From Ephydatia muelleri (Eukaryota; Porifera; Demospongiae; Spongillida; Spongillidae): a DNA stretch of 64,000 nt. Every line of letters starts with the position of its first letter. The stretch's first letter is position 1. The notes under the pieces are model-generated. The model saw only the letters and a program-made list of their open reading frames with translations. It had not been told where the DNA came from and ran no database searches. The stretch is taken from positions 13,071,878 to 13,135,877 of the forward strand of contig JABACO010000004.1 in assembly GCA_013339895.1 (NCBI GenBank), written 5' to 3'. A program made the translations under genes and the position numbers. Positions 37,011 through 49,541 of this stretch are shown here, piece after piece.

Positions 37011-37447
37011 CAGTGGCGTATCCAGGATTTCAGCAAGGGGGGTGCTTATGGTCAGGCTTGATACGAAAAGCGAGGGGGGGGGGGGGGGGGCTGTATGCTT
37101 CAGCTCATTTATTGTTACCTTTTGCGGCTAAAATACGATACAAAAGTATAATTTTACCACCTATGGCCGAGGGGGGTGCTCAAGCACCTGGAGCACCCTC
37201 TCTGTATACGCCACTGGCCAGTGGCATATCCATGATTTCAGCGAGGGGGGTGCTTATGGTCAGGCCCGATACGAAAAGCGAGGGGGGGGGGGGGGGGGGG
37301 TGCTGTACGCTTCAGCTCATTTATTGTTGCCTTTCGATGTTTTGCGGCTACAATATAATATAAAAGTATAATTTTTAATAATGTTAGCACCTATGGCTGA
37401 GGGGGGTGCTCAAGCACCCAGAGCACCCTCTCTGGATACGCCACTGA
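37011..37447. mobile_element. MITE pair, copy 2
   Basis: Same two elements as at 35811, with shorter G-runs, inside the second higher-order unit. Confidence 0.85.
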
Positions 37448-38199
37448 GTGACCATGAGTGCAGAGAAGGGTGACCATGAGTGGCAGAGAAGGGTGACCAT
37501 GAGTGCAGAAAAGGGTGATGAGAGCAGAGAAAGGGTGACCATGAGTGTAGAGAAGGGTGCAGAGAAGGGTGGCCATGAGTGCAGAGAAGGGTGGCCATGA
37601 GTGCAGATAAGGGTGACCATGAGTGCAGAGAAGGGTGGCCATGAGTGCAGAGAAGGGTGACCATGAGTGCAGAGAAGGGTGACCATGAGTGACCATGAGT
37701 GCAGAGAAGGGTGACCATGGGTGCAGAGAAGAGTGACCATGAGTGCAGAGAAGTGTGGCCATGAGTGCAGAGAAGGTGACCATGAGTGCAGAGAAGGGTG
37801 ACCATGAGTGCAGAGACCTTGGGTGACCATGAGTGCAGAGAAGGGTGGCCATGAGTGTAGAGAAGGGTGACCATGAGTGCAGAGAAGGGTGGTCATGAGT
37901 GCAGAGAAGGGTGACCATGAGTGCAGAGAAGGGTGACCATGAGTGCAGAGAAGGGTGACATGAGTGCAGAGAAGGGTGACCATGAGTGCAGAAAAGGGTG
38001 ACCATGAGTGCAGATAAGGGTGACCATGAGTGCAGAGAAGGATGACCATGGGTGCAGAGAAGGGTGACCATGAGTGCAGAGAAGGGTGGCCATGAGTGCA
38101 GAGAAGGGTGACATGAGTGCAGAGAAGGGTGATCATGAGTGCAAAAAAGGGTGACCATGAGTGCAGAGAAGGGTGACCATGAGTGCAGAGAAGGGTGAC

Positions 38200-38642
38200 C
38201 AGTGGCGTATCCAGGATTTCAGCAAGGGGGGTGCTTATGGTCAGGCTTGATACGAAAAGCGAGGGGGGGGGGGGGGGGGGGGGGCTGTATGCTTCAGCTC
38301 ATTTATTGTTACCTTTTGCGGCTAAAATACGATACAAAAGTATAATTTTACCACCTATGGCCGAGGGGGGTGCTCAAGCACCTGGAGCACCCTCTCTGTA
38401 TACGCCACTGGCCAGTGGCATATCCATGATTTCAGCGAGGGGGGTGCTTATGGTCAGGCCCGATACGAAAAGCGAGGGGGGGGGGGGGGGGGGGGGTGCT
38501 GTACGCTTCAGCTCATTTATTGTTGCCTTTCGATGTTTTGCGGCTACAATATAATATAAAAGTATAATTTTTAATAATGTTAGCACCTATGGCTGAGGGG
38601 GGTGCTCAAGCACCCAGAGCACCCTCTCTGGATACGCCACTG
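38200..38642. mobile_element. MITE pair, copy 3
   Basis: Same two elements, inside the third unit. Confidence 0.85.
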
Positions 38643-39000
38643 AGTGACCATGAGTGCAGAGAAGGGTGACCATGAGTGGCAGAGAAGGGTGACCATGAGT
38701 GCAGAAAAGGGTGATGAGAGCAGAGAAAGGGTGACCATGAGTGTAGAGAAGGGTGCAGAGAAGGGTGGCCATGAGTGCAGAGAAGGGTGGCCATGAGTGC
38801 AGATAAGGGTGACCATGAGTGCAGAGAAGGGTGGCCATGAGTGCAGATAAGGGTGACCATGAGTGCAGAGAAGGGTGACCATGAGTGAAGAGAAGGATGA
38901 CCATGAGTGCAGAGAAGGGTGTCCATGAGTGCAGAGAAGGGTGGCCATGAGTGCAGATAAGGGTGGTCAGAGAAGGGTGACCATTGTATTTTAGTGTGTG

Positions 39001-39819
39001 TGTGTGTGTGTGTTTGTGTGAAACAGTGATAGATAAAGTAATTGCTAGCAAGGAAGCATCCGAGGTTTGACTGATGCATACGTCGAACAGACATGAGATG
39101 CCCTCCTATTTGCTTCCCCTTGCCATTACGAGTTTGCAGACAAGTGGGGGTGCATGGCACAGGATCAACATCCCAAATAACCAACCTTTCACTGTGTCCA
39201 ATGGTGATGCTGAACATGAAAATGGTGCAGCACCAGGTGAAGGTTGCGACCATGTGGCTCTAGTATACCAGGAGGAAGTTGTGTCCACCTACTACAGTGA
39301 GAGATGAAGTCTCCTTCAATCATCACCTAGGATTAGATTGCAAATAGCAATGCACAAGGTAGAACATAACAAAAGATGGATTAAAGTAGGATATGGAGCA
39401 CGTAGAAAAGAAAATCAATGGGCAGCAAATAGGAGGTGAATTAATGTACGTAGCACATAAATACAGCATGGATACATATAGGCTTAAGGTAAGAGCAAAT
39501 TAATATTTGGGTAGAAAGAAAAGCAGAAAATATGAATGGTCTAGAGGAATATGCCATACAGAGTAGAGGTAGTCAGGGAACCAGATAACTGAAGTCATCC
39601 GGTCCCCAGACTAGTGTAGAGGGTGAAGAAGGTGGTCCCATGATTAGAAGCCATGGTACATGCATGCTTACATGTACTGAGCAGATATAGAAAAAGGGTG
39701 CACAATGTAAACTACCATGACCCAAGCGATACATATGGAACGTCGAGCGATACTTGAAACATACCGTACGAAACACAATCGTCGGATCTACTATACCACG
39801 TAGCATTGGTAGCAGCTGC
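39001..39819. other. No gene recognised
   Basis: A short TG run at 39000. An open stretch at 39074-39307 has no recognisable similarity and no convincing splice context. Confidence 0.35.
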
Positions 39820-39847
39820 TAGGCCCGTGCGCAGTGGGTTCGATCGA

Positions 39848-39880
<33 letters not shown>

Positions 39881-40329
39881 GCCCGGTTCCTCCCGATCGA
39901 AAATGGCGACACGTAAAAGACTCAGTGGTAGCAATCAGAAGCAAGGCGATATCACCATGCAAATACTTTCGACATTGTACCGATCATATTGATAATATGC
40001 CATCTGATGGTACAGAGAGCATAGCCACTGACCTACAGTCTGTCTCGCACTGACTCTCATTCTGATCGCATGTCTGTGTGCATTGACGTGGAGAGGACTG
40101 ACCTTGTGTCTGAAGTGGAGAGAACCGATATTGTGCATGTGCACTGAAGTAGAGAGGGCTGATCTTGTGTGCACTGAAGTAGAGAGGGTTGATCTTGTGT
40201 GACTGATGGGAGAATACTTTTAACGATACTCAAAGCTTCCCGCACTTCGACGTATTTTGTCATCGACGCCCCCTTTATTCCCTGGCGGTTAATCGAACCC
40301 CCATTTCCAAAATCCTACGCACGGGCCTA
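39820..40329. mobile_element. MITE with TAGGCCCGTGCG ends
   Basis: TAGGCCCGTGCG at 39820 is inverted at 40318-40329 (CGCACGGGCCTA). The inner ends also pair partly (GGTTCGATCGACCCCC against GGTTAATCGAACCCCC). It contains a C-run of about 35 and a short GAAGTAGAGAG repeat. No target duplication was found. Confidence 0.6.
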
Positions 40330-41392
40330 TAGTTCAAAGCGGGCCCGCCGGGTTTATACGTAAATTTTGGGGAAAAGGCGTGTCCATTACATAATCGCAT
40401 CGGTATAGTGGGTTGCTAACGTGAGTAAGAAAAACTTAACGATCTGCAGAAATCAATGGCTACAGGACTTTTCTATGCACACTCCGAATTTGACGCGTTA
40501 TCATCACTCGTATCTGGAGAAGTGTGGAATTCTAACCCATTGGGTTAGAGACCTTTGCAACCATGGCATGGTAAATATTTAGAGCACCACAATAGGTTTG
40601 CACAGAGAGAAATGATGTGTGAACAAGTGTACGAAATTTGAAAGTAAAACATCAAACCGTTGTGAAGATATGCTACGTTGAGTAACGTACAATTTTTATA
40701 GTGATAAAATTTAAACTCCAGAAGGGTGATTTTGCTGGACACCGTGTATGTCCTTCCTAAAATAACAACGAAACTGCTCATTTTTGTCTTCTCCGTATAT
40801 AGGAGTGTCTAAAACGGTTCAAGATAGGTACCTATGTAGAAGGGTCTGTGACGGACTTCACGGAAGTGACGTCACGGAACGAAGATGCGTCACAGAACGA
40901 ACAAGGCGGGCAGGCCATACGCTACCAAGAAGTGATCCGTCCAATAGCATCATTGGGATTCGGATCCAATAGGATTCGGACATAGGACTATTTAAACAGT
41001 GTGTGTTGTATTTGTAAGTGGAGAAAAAGAGTTGTATCCTGGTGGCTATAATAATTATACTTTATTTAGCCTACCTTGACCCTCTGACGCGCAGGCGCTT
41101 CCAGCTCGGACCGTCACAGGGTCTTACCGCTATTGATTTGTTCTGTTCGTTAATTTTTGCTTTATCCACAAGACCCATTTTCGTATATCCATATTACATT
41201 AAATAAGATGCAGGTGGCAGTCAGACAGTAACGTCATGGCCCGTGTACGTCAGGTATCTGCTCTCATACGGCTTTTCTCATGATTGTCCTATATACTGAT
41301 GAGGTAATCTGAACTAAGAACAGAAACCTATTTTTAGTCTTGCACCTCCTATATACACCACATATAAATGTCCCGTTAGCCACCGGTAAGTG
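40330..41392. other. No gene recognised
   Basis: Contains TTGTTCTGTTCGTTAATTTTTG at about 41139, which is also found in both arms of the 3.8-kb foldback. This suggests a fragment of a related element. Confidence 0.4.
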
Positions 41393-41563
41393 ATGGCTGT
41401 GTTTTTGAAGGTGGTGATAGTGATAGTAGGCGATGTGGCGGTGGGGAAGACTTCCTTCATCACAACGTGGATGACAAACGTATTCCCTAACGAATGCGTC
41501 CCAACTGTATTCACCGACTATCACGTCGATATACACCCACTTCACTATTACTCCGGGACACAG
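41393..41563 (+). pseudogene. Partial copy of RhoBTB exon 1
   Basis: Starts 'MAVFLKVVIVIVGDVAVGKT' and continues with 'TTWMTNVFPNECVPTVF', clearly parallel to the exon 1 reading of the intact RhoBTB gene 590 bases downstream. It has an extra Val-Ile before the P-loop and GDV instead of GDG. After 'PTVFTDYH' it diverges, losing the switch region up to 'WDT', and ends at CAG|GTAAAC. No following GTPase exons exist before 41980. It could be a dead duplicate or an alternative first exon. Confidence 0.75.
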
Positions 41564-41979
41564 GTAAACACGACTATGAGCCACGGCCCAACACTCCATG
41601 GATTGTAGATTTTCATATCGTAACTTCCATCGAATAATTTCCTGTGGCACAAGCTCATGATCAGGTGATGGACACGTCTTAGTGGGCCTGGGTACGAGAC
41701 TATCATGTGTCGTGTTGCATCAATGTTGTCACGTCAATAGTGTCACGGTGGTGTCAAGGTAGCAAGAAGGACAATGAATGAGGCGGGGCTGGGGAAGCCG
41801 AACTGTGTTCCATCTACGCTGTACGAACGCATGCATAGTGCATGGTGATGCACAGTTCGTTGGCTGGTGAAAAATATTACATCAGATTCAAACTAAAAAT
41901 AGAATCCTAATTTTAGACTAGTCCCTCCGTATATGTAATGTGCAGAATGTCATTGCACGTCAACTGCTGCCGGTAATCG

Positions 41980-44900
41980 ATGGCTGTGTCTTTGAAGGTG
42001 GTGATAGTAGGAGATGGAGCCGTGGGGAAGACTCCCTTCCTCACAACGTGGATGACAAACGCATTCCCGAGCTGTTACGTACCAACTGTTTTCGAAAACT
42101 TTTCCGCCAATGTGATGGTAGACGGTAAACCCGTTTCGCTGTCTCTCTGGGACACATGTAAGCACGATTTCATCAGCGATGAGCCACGCTCACCACTTTG
42201 TTATTTTCAACTAGCTGGATTACACGACTTCGATCGCCTGCGGCCTGTGTTCTATCCCCAGACGGACGTGTTTTTAATCGCCTTCGCTGTAGATGATAAA
42301 GACACTTACGAAGGCGTTCGCCTCAAGTGGCTCCCCGAAATCAAGCACTTCTGTCCCAACACCCCATGGCTTCTTCTCGGGCTAAAGGCAGACCTCAGAA
42401 CCTCATCAGAACACAATTCACCGAGAAGAGAATTTGTGACCGAACAAGCTGCAAGAGATATGGCGAAAAAGTTAGGTCAGTTACACACCGCATGCAACCG
42501 GCCCAATGTTGCCGTCCTATAAACGATAGCAACCTGTAATAGACAGTTACATCTCCGCACATCTCCGCACACACAGGGGCAATTGGCTACTGTGAATGCA
42601 GTTCACTCACGCAAAGTGGACTCAGCAATGCAATGGATCTCGCAATGAGAGCTTCTCTGAACCACACTTCAAATAGGAAAAGATTCAATTGGTTCAGGAA
42701 GAGAAGGTAGTTCTCCTTGGCATGTGTATTCGATGGTCACACACACACACTGACACACACATAGGACCACAGACCCATCTGGAGACACCACATCAGAGCC
42801 AGCCATCCCTCCTCCACCCACACTGCCAGAGAACGAGAAGGCTCCTTCGATCAATGTCAGCATCTCAACTTTTCTTGGGGACTGGAAAAAGCTGGTCAAT
42901 TGTGAGGACCTCTCTGATGTCACTTTTCTGTTGGGCCCGAAGGTGTACCACGCCCACAAGTATGTCTTGTGTGGTGTATCTAACATGTTTAGGAGAGTGT
43001 TTGGGATCACAATTAAAACTACAAGCCTTGGAGAGATTCCAACTTGGAACAAGAAACGCATGCAGGAAGTGACTCCAGAGAACATCTGTGGTGGGAAAGT
43101 AGCGGGACTGAAGGACATACAGTATAGGTTAGTTCACAATTTAAAGACCCGGACTGTTTTCCAAACATGCTTCTTCCATCAGTGTGAGCTGCATTAACAC
43201 TGGTAAACTGGTCACTAAGATCACACTGGATGAAACTCTGATCTCTGATGTTCCCTTCCTGAGATGTCTGGAATTTCTTTATACAGGCATTGTGGAGCTA
43301 GAAGCCAAGAGCACCCTTTTGGATGAGACCATGATAGTTGCTGAACTGTTCAATCTTCCACAGCTGCAGACCATATGTGAAAATGCCAAGAAGGGAGATG
43401 AGTTCATACCTTTCAATTCTACCATTGGGACATGGTTGAAAGACAGGAAAAGGGAGATTGCCAAGCAGCTGTTCCTGAACCAGCCCCTCCTCTCTGACGT
43501 ACACCTTACAGTGGAAGGGAAGACCATTTACGCTCACAAAGTAGTCTTCTTGGCGAGATGTGATGTCCTGTCTGCCATGTTTAGAGGTGGCTTTGTTGAA
43601 GGTGAAGGGTCAGAGGTGAGAGGGTGGGAGAGGGAGGAAGATGGTAGGATATTGGTGTCTCATTGTTGAGGGCATCGCTATGTAATTTGCAGGTGATTAC
43701 AGCAACAAGAGCGCTCGTCACGAAATGATTAGGATACATTTGATGTTAATTTCAACATTAAGTTATTACACAAACTGTGTTGAAATATGCTACCTTAAAA
43801 TTGCATTTTAGGTGGAGCTTCATGACATCACATATGAAAACATGTTGGCTTTCCTGGAATACCTCTACACTGACCACTGCTCTATTGAGGAGGGTGATTC
43901 TGTGGGAATTCTGGTGCTCTCAAATGAGTATATGATGCCCAGGCTGACCTCCCTCTGTGAGCTGTGCATACAAAGGGAGGTGGACAGAACCACTTCCAAG
44001 TGCATAGCTCAAGCCGACATTGATGTTATTTGTAAGTAAAACACACCTTTACCCTCAAACCTTCATACCCTCATACCCCCACCCTCATACCATCATACCC
44101 CCACTCTCATACCCTCATACCCTTACCCTCACACCCCCACCCTCACACCCCCACTCTCATACCCTCATACCCCTACCCTCATACCCCTACCCTCACACCA
44201 TCATACCCCCACTCTCATACCCTCATACCCCCACCCTCATACCCTCATACCCTCATACCCCTCTACTCTCATATCCTACCTCATACCCTCATACCCTGTA
44301 CCCTCACCGACCCCTAACTCAACCACCCCTCACCCTCATACAACCACCATCATACCCCTCTACTCTCATACCCTACCTCATATCCTCATACCCTGTACCC
44401 TCACCCACCCCTAACTCATACCACCCCTCACCCTCATATGACCACCAACATCTCTATCCATAACATCGTTAGGCGATACCACAAGATACCATTGAGACCA
44501 CATAATCTACCATTATGACACCACATGACACATCACATGACAAATTGTGATACCATTGACAACACTCATTGATGCAACACATGACACCCATTGATACAAC
44601 ACATGACACCATTGGTGCCACACTTGACACCACCGTTAAACTACTGACGTGACACCATTGGTGCAACACTTGACACCACTGTTACACTATTGACGTGACA
44701 CCATTGATGCAACACATGACACCACGATGCAAAAAATGACATAATGAGGCAACACATGACACTGACACAACTGATGCAACACATGGCACCATTGGTGCAA
44801 CATATGACACCACGTGACACCATTGATGCAACACATGATGCCATGTGACACCATTGATGCAACAAATGACACCCCGTGACACCATTGATGGTACACATGA

Positions 44901-45443
44901 CACCATGTGATACCATTGATGGTACACATGACACCATGTGATACCGCATAATGACACAGCATCTGTATTCATTACATAGATAGAGATGCACTCCACATGC
45001 AGATAACTAACCAGCAAAGGTCTTAAGTCACTGAGCATAGGTAGTATTGTGTCCCATCAGCATCTCTCCACACGCTTATTCAACACTAAATATGTATACA
45101 CTCATTCATTTCCTTCACATTGAAGACATCTTATTTAATTCCCTCACTTTTTCTATTTGTAGCCCTCCTGCTAACAGCACAGCTGCACAATGCCAACCAG
45201 CTGAGTGCCTGGTGTCTGCACTTTATCTCCAGCAACTACGCAGAGTTTTCCTCAAAGCCAGAGTTCTCCCTCCTCACTGGTGATAACCTCGCATACGTCC
45301 AGGCACACCAATGGCCACCAGTGTCCTATCTGGAGGCTATGGAGGAGTACAGAAAGAAATATGAGGTGGACACAGGGGATCAGAGCCAAGTCCCATTAGC
45401 TGTTGGAGGGGACAGGTCCTCTGACAGGTGCTCTTTGATGTGA
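41980..45443 (+). CDS. RHOBTB: RhoBTB: atypical Rho GTPase with two BTB domains (621 aa)
   Basis: Exons: 41980-42157, 42215-42475, 42577-42706, 42765-43127, 43183-43615, 43812-44031, 45163-45443. All phases agree; 622 codons with stop. Residues 1-185 are a Rac-like GTPase: P-loop GDGAVGKT (11-18), then Pro19, Thr36 of switch I, DTSGL (58-62), LKAD (116-119), ECSSLTQ. Leu62 stands where Rac has Gln61. BTB1 starts at about 226 ('LSDVTFLLG', 'HAHKYVL'), carries an insert and ends at about 350. BTB2 starts at about 413 ('LSDVHLTV', '[11 protein letters not shown]'). The C-terminus is CSLM, a CAAX box. The family acts as a CUL3 adaptor and in vesicle traffic (family knowledge). The end with CAAX recalls human RHOBTB3, while the GTPase is closer to Rac than in human members. 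Intron 1 is only 57 nt. Confidence 0.95.
44041..44460. repeat. CCCTCATA minisatellite in RhoBTB intron 6
   Basis: Irregular repeats of CATACCCTCATACCC and CACCCTCA variants. Confidence 0.9.
44500..44960. repeat. CACCATTGATGCAACACATGA repeat in RhoBTB intron 6
   Basis: Degenerate units of about 20-36 bases built from ACATGACACCA and CCATTG.TGCAACA. Open frames on the minus strand are artefacts. Confidence 0.85.
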
Positions 45444-46086
45444 CTGCAAACACCACACGAAAGTTCTTCTACCAAGAGGCTGCAACAAGTGGGAGGTGCC
45501 CGGGGAACTGATCCAGACTATTGATAACTCTGCTTTCTCATTTTTACCTTTCGCTCATGGACTTCCGATGATTTTGCTTTGTATGTGCTAACATTTGGTG
45601 ACAAATACACACATGACATAACATGATATTTACTGGCCCCTGAGTATTTCATTTCTGAATGAGCACAACGTTTTTGAAACTAAAATATTACCAAACTAGT
45701 GAGTTCAGTGATTTTTGGTGCATCAATTACACTCACTAGTCAAACCATAATGGAAAAAACAAACAAAACAGTGCAAAGCAATTAAAATCATTAAAAAGGC
45801 AGTTTAAAAATCTCAGGTGCAATAGTTTCCAATAAATAGTAATACAGTATGCTAACCAAAATTAATTACGTATATATTGTTATACCCATTCATTATGAAA
45901 TAGCGGAAATCAGCTAATCAAATTTATAATCAATTATTATTACAACAATAATAATACATATACAACACATTATTCCCTAAGACACAACCTATTGAATAAC
46001 AACATTACAGGGAATACACAAAAGTATTATTATTAAAAAAATTTCCATTATTATCATTATTGAATAAAATACAAATGAATATTAGA
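45444..46086. other. AT-rich spacer, no gene recognised
   Basis: Probable 3' UTR and flank of RhoBTB, with many AATAAT runs. I did not fix a polyadenylation site. Confidence 0.4.
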
Positions 46087-48200
46087 CTACACACAATTAT
46101 TAAAAGAGAAAAAAAAACACACACACACACACAAAACATTTTCAGCCCTCGCCCACTGAATGCTGAAACCTAGCACAGGTAGCAAGGCTCTGGCATTGCA
46201 GTGAACTAAGGTGAGGTTCAGTCTCTGATAGATGCTTGTAATGGCCTTTGACTTGCTACACTGCAACTGCAAAGCCAGACGGGCAGCCAGCCGAGAAATG
46301 GAACCCTGAGCTTCCACACCCCAACAACCATAGGTCTCTACTACCAAGGGTATGAAGACCCAACCCAACTCTGTGCACTTGGCATCATTGGCATTGTGCT
46401 TGCGCACTTCAGCCTTTCCAGCTGCTGACCCACTTCTGGCTCCCGCTTCATTCAATGTAGTGGAGTTAAGCTGAGAGACCACTGTTAGGTCAAAAGCAGC
46501 TGGCTTCCCAATCATCCAGTTGGGCACTAGGATGTCAGCCGGCCTAACATTCAGCCCCATATCCATGACCTACTCAAGTTGACCACCCAGCCTGGCCCTG
46601 TGACAAAACTGGGCAAAAACATCCCTTAAGCTGTTGTGGCGCAAAACCACATATCACCACCCCCTTTGCAGGTCACGGCATGATGCCCAAGAGGATCCAG
46701 CTGGTGGTCAGGGCAGTAAGAACAACGTAGCTGTGATGATGTGTCCATCCCAAGCCACCATTTTAAAGCAACCTGGAACTCGTCTGGATCCAAGCTAAGA
46801 TTAAGACCCCCTTGATAGAATTACAGCTAGCCATGTAGAAGCATGACACGATGCGACTGATAGTAGACGAGCACGGTTGGCCAGGGTGGAGATGAGGCAC
46901 ACTGGTCAAATTGATGGTCATCAATTCTGGATGATAAGTCTTTTTGACTTAAACAAGACTCCAGAAGAGACTCTTCAGAGATGGAACTTGCAGGTGGAAT
47001 CAAGCTATTGAATAAGGTGACAGCTTGTAAGGTGAACTCATCAAGTGGAGCTGAACAACCTGCTTTGTCTACTGAGGCCAGATAAGCAGCCGAGCAATGT
47101 AAAGCCAACCTACGGAGGCTTAGACCACCCCTACTGAGGCTCAGCTGGACTTGAAGCCACTCAGAGTCAGACGGATCAATTGCAACACGGTCACAAAAGT
47201 GACGACGAACCTCTGCATCAAACAATGCTGCCTTTAGACACAAGGTCAGGTGGAGTGGTGCTAGCTAAATGGACCAGCTTACAAAAGGTGGCACAATGAC
47301 GTAAGAGAAGGAGTGCACTTTAAGGATCTAATGAACCCAACTCTGACATCTGGGACAGCAATTTGGCTGCCTTTGCTCGCTTTTGAGTGAGGAATTTGGC
47401 ACAAAATATTACATCCCCAATTCTGGAGGCAACCTGAAACCTTCTGATGGTAATGTAACTTCCGGACATGATGGAACTGGACCCTTGGGATGCTTTTGCA
47501 GTAACAAGTGCCAAGTCTCCAGGGGTATTGGGGGCAATTCCAGAAGTGGTGAGAACCTTGCACGCCTTTCCCAATACACCTTCTCTGGCCTTGTAGACTG
47601 CATACTGAACTTTGCTTTTTGCTTTCTCCTTTGATGGTTTGGAGTTGGTCTTCCTAGCATGATCAGAGGCATACTGCCATAGGGAAGCTAGGTGACCATC
47701 TGACCACAGTCTATCTGCAAAGCTCCTCAATGGAATGAGACTTGCGTTTATGACCTACTGAAGAGATGCTCGCAGCACACACTTTGGCAGCTTTAGCCAA
47801 GCCTCTTCTGAGTTGGAAACACATACTGAACGCAATGAATCTGACAAAACCCGAGCAAATGAGGGTCTAGCTTTTTGAGGGATGTGACGAATCGTGGCAC
47901 ACTGTAGGTGACAGACTGCCTCAAAAGATGGGAGGGAGGCCTCAGGAGCTGATCCCTAGGCGAGGAGCTATTGTGGTGGAGGCAACTGATACTCCAGAAG
48001 ACCTAGGGCCTCTGATTGACCCACTGCACTTCTCGGAATGAGAGCCAAAACGAGAATTGGCAACTATCTGGTGACACTGGAGGCAAATAAAGGAATCCTG
48101 CTCCTGCAGCCATTCATAAGGAATATCTCCTGGAAGGATATTCTGTGCATGAAGTGTCATATGGGCCTTCCACATTGTTGGGGCGATCAACTCCAAGCAT
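46087..48200 (-). pseudogene. LINE-type element, zinc finger to C-terminal part
   Basis: Read right to left: a zinc-finger start (about 48196-48000, 'FICLQCHQIV', 'SHSEKC'), 'RLWSDGHLASLW' (47730-47320), 'LSLSRGGLSLRRLALH' (47243-46830), then 'RPADILVPNW' and 'GKPAAFDLTV'. The end (46566-46087) is 'RKHNANDAKC', 'ELGWVFIPLVVETYG' and 'ARALLPV'. These blocks are the second half of a LINE family common in early animals (recognised from pattern, not named). Frameshifts and stops separate the blocks, and the polymerase catalytic core was not seen, so it is dead. A sister fragment lies at 60860-61640 on the plus strand. Its 5' half may be the minus-strand piece at 57495-60855. Confidence 0.75.
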
Positions 48201-48385
48201 CCCTCTGTAGCGTTGTACCAGATTATGCGCGAACCATATGTTTAATCACGCAGCTCATAACATACCTACACAACCTATACACGAACTCCAATAAGACCCC
48301 CCCACCACACAGCGCATGCGCATACATGTCCCAGTCTACTACTACACCCTCAACCAGACAAGGTATTCTTGAGTTTAGTCTGATC
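48201..48385. other. Short flank, no gene recognised
   Basis: Joins the LINE piece to the start of the CAGGCCCGTAGCCAGG terminus. Confidence 0.3.
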
Positions 48386-48565
48386 AGGCCCGTAGCCAGG
48401 CTTTGCGTTGGGGGAGGGGTGCAAAGTATGGCTCAGTGGACTCAAGCAGACTTGTTTTATGCATCTTGCGGATTATACTTGCGATAAGCATTTGTGAGTT
48501 AGTTTTTACTCTCTGGTAAGGATTGAATCATATGTAATTGTCCTTTTGTAATTTAATTACAATCA

Positions 48566-48790
48566 GATACCCACAAACCATTCTGCTAGGTGAGTGGAGC
48601 TGTGGTTGAGAAACGGTATAGCAATATTCTTTTTATTATAATCAAGAGGAGAATTAGAAGAAATATTGGTTCGATGCTTCTGCCCTGCAGCAATAATGCG
48701 AGGCATTGACACTGAGCTTCTAACTTTCTCTGCCATTCTACATGAGTGATCGTTAATAACTTGAAAGTTATTGACGCTCGAAATTCCTGA
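48566..48790 (-). pseudogene. hAT transposase fragment (DUF4371 class)
   Basis: Minus-strand reading 'PRIIAAGQKHRTNISSNSP' then 'IAIPFLNHSSTHLAEWF' matches the region before the dimerisation domain of ZMYM-like hAT proteins, where 'iPfLDh...eL..RF' is conserved. It is a short, isolated fragment. Confidence 0.6.
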
Positions 48791-49541
48791 TACCCTCAAT
48801 CATTTCATAAGCATCTACAATTGTTTTGTTTTGTTCGTTGGGAAGAATTTGCTCCATTGAACAGCGGCTCTTTTTCTTTCCCGTTCGCGTTGTTCACGTC
48901 ATCCCATTTTAGATCAAGTGCAAGTCGGTCTGAAGTGCGCGATACTAAGAACTACGGAACTATTACCTGACAGCTGGCAGTTGTCACTATAAGTGTCGAT
49001 TGTCAACAATATAAACATGCTTGTAAAAAAATTCATAGCCGACCGAGCGGACCTTTTATCAAGCGGTGGGGGGCACGGTTGTATGCGGCTGGAAACTGGG
49101 TTGACAATTAGAATATTACGGTATTTATCCAATATATACGAAGACATTCCTAATTAAAACTGCCTGATGTTTCAAAGCTAAAAACTGCCCTTCTAACACT
49201 TCAAATAAACGCAAAAACTGTTTTTCAGACGCCATCACAACATGTCTTTATGTACCACTCATCACGCATAATGTTAATCCACACGTCATCAGCACGCGCA
49301 GCGAGTTTCTCAACACCACGCGGCACGTATTTTGGCAGAGTGGTTACGTGATTCAGTACTGCAGTCTTCCGGAACTGAATTGGAAGGTAGGTCGGCCGTC
49401 AGTGTCTAGAGCAGAGATGAGGTAATATTTATTCATGATCCAGAAGATGCCGCGAATTTTCTGTAGGCACAAAAACTAGGAGTGTATCTTATGAATAATC
49501 GATACATTTTCTAATTACAAGCCCATGTACATGATTACAGG

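Larger units (their letters stand above)
35220..39000. repeat. 22-bp minisatellite with three 1.19-kb higher-order units
   Basis: The basic unit is GGTGACCATGAGTGCAGAGAAG with many shared variants (ATGACCATGG, CTTGGGTGACC and others). A block consisting of a MITE pair followed by the same variant order of 22-mers recurs at 35811, 37011 and 38200 (spacings 1200 and 1189). The copies are nearly identical; they differ mainly in G-run length and, in the last copy, by truncation. The repeated 'HGHPSLHSW' open frames on the minus strand are artefacts. Confidence 0.95.

Noticed and set aside
35170..38158. Long minus-strand open frames encoding His/Ser/Pro-rich repeats
   Set aside because: They are translations of the 22-bp minisatellite in several frames; no start context, splice sites or codon signal.
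39074..39307. 77-aa plus-strand open frame
   Set aside because: No recognisable domain and no splice or promoter context.
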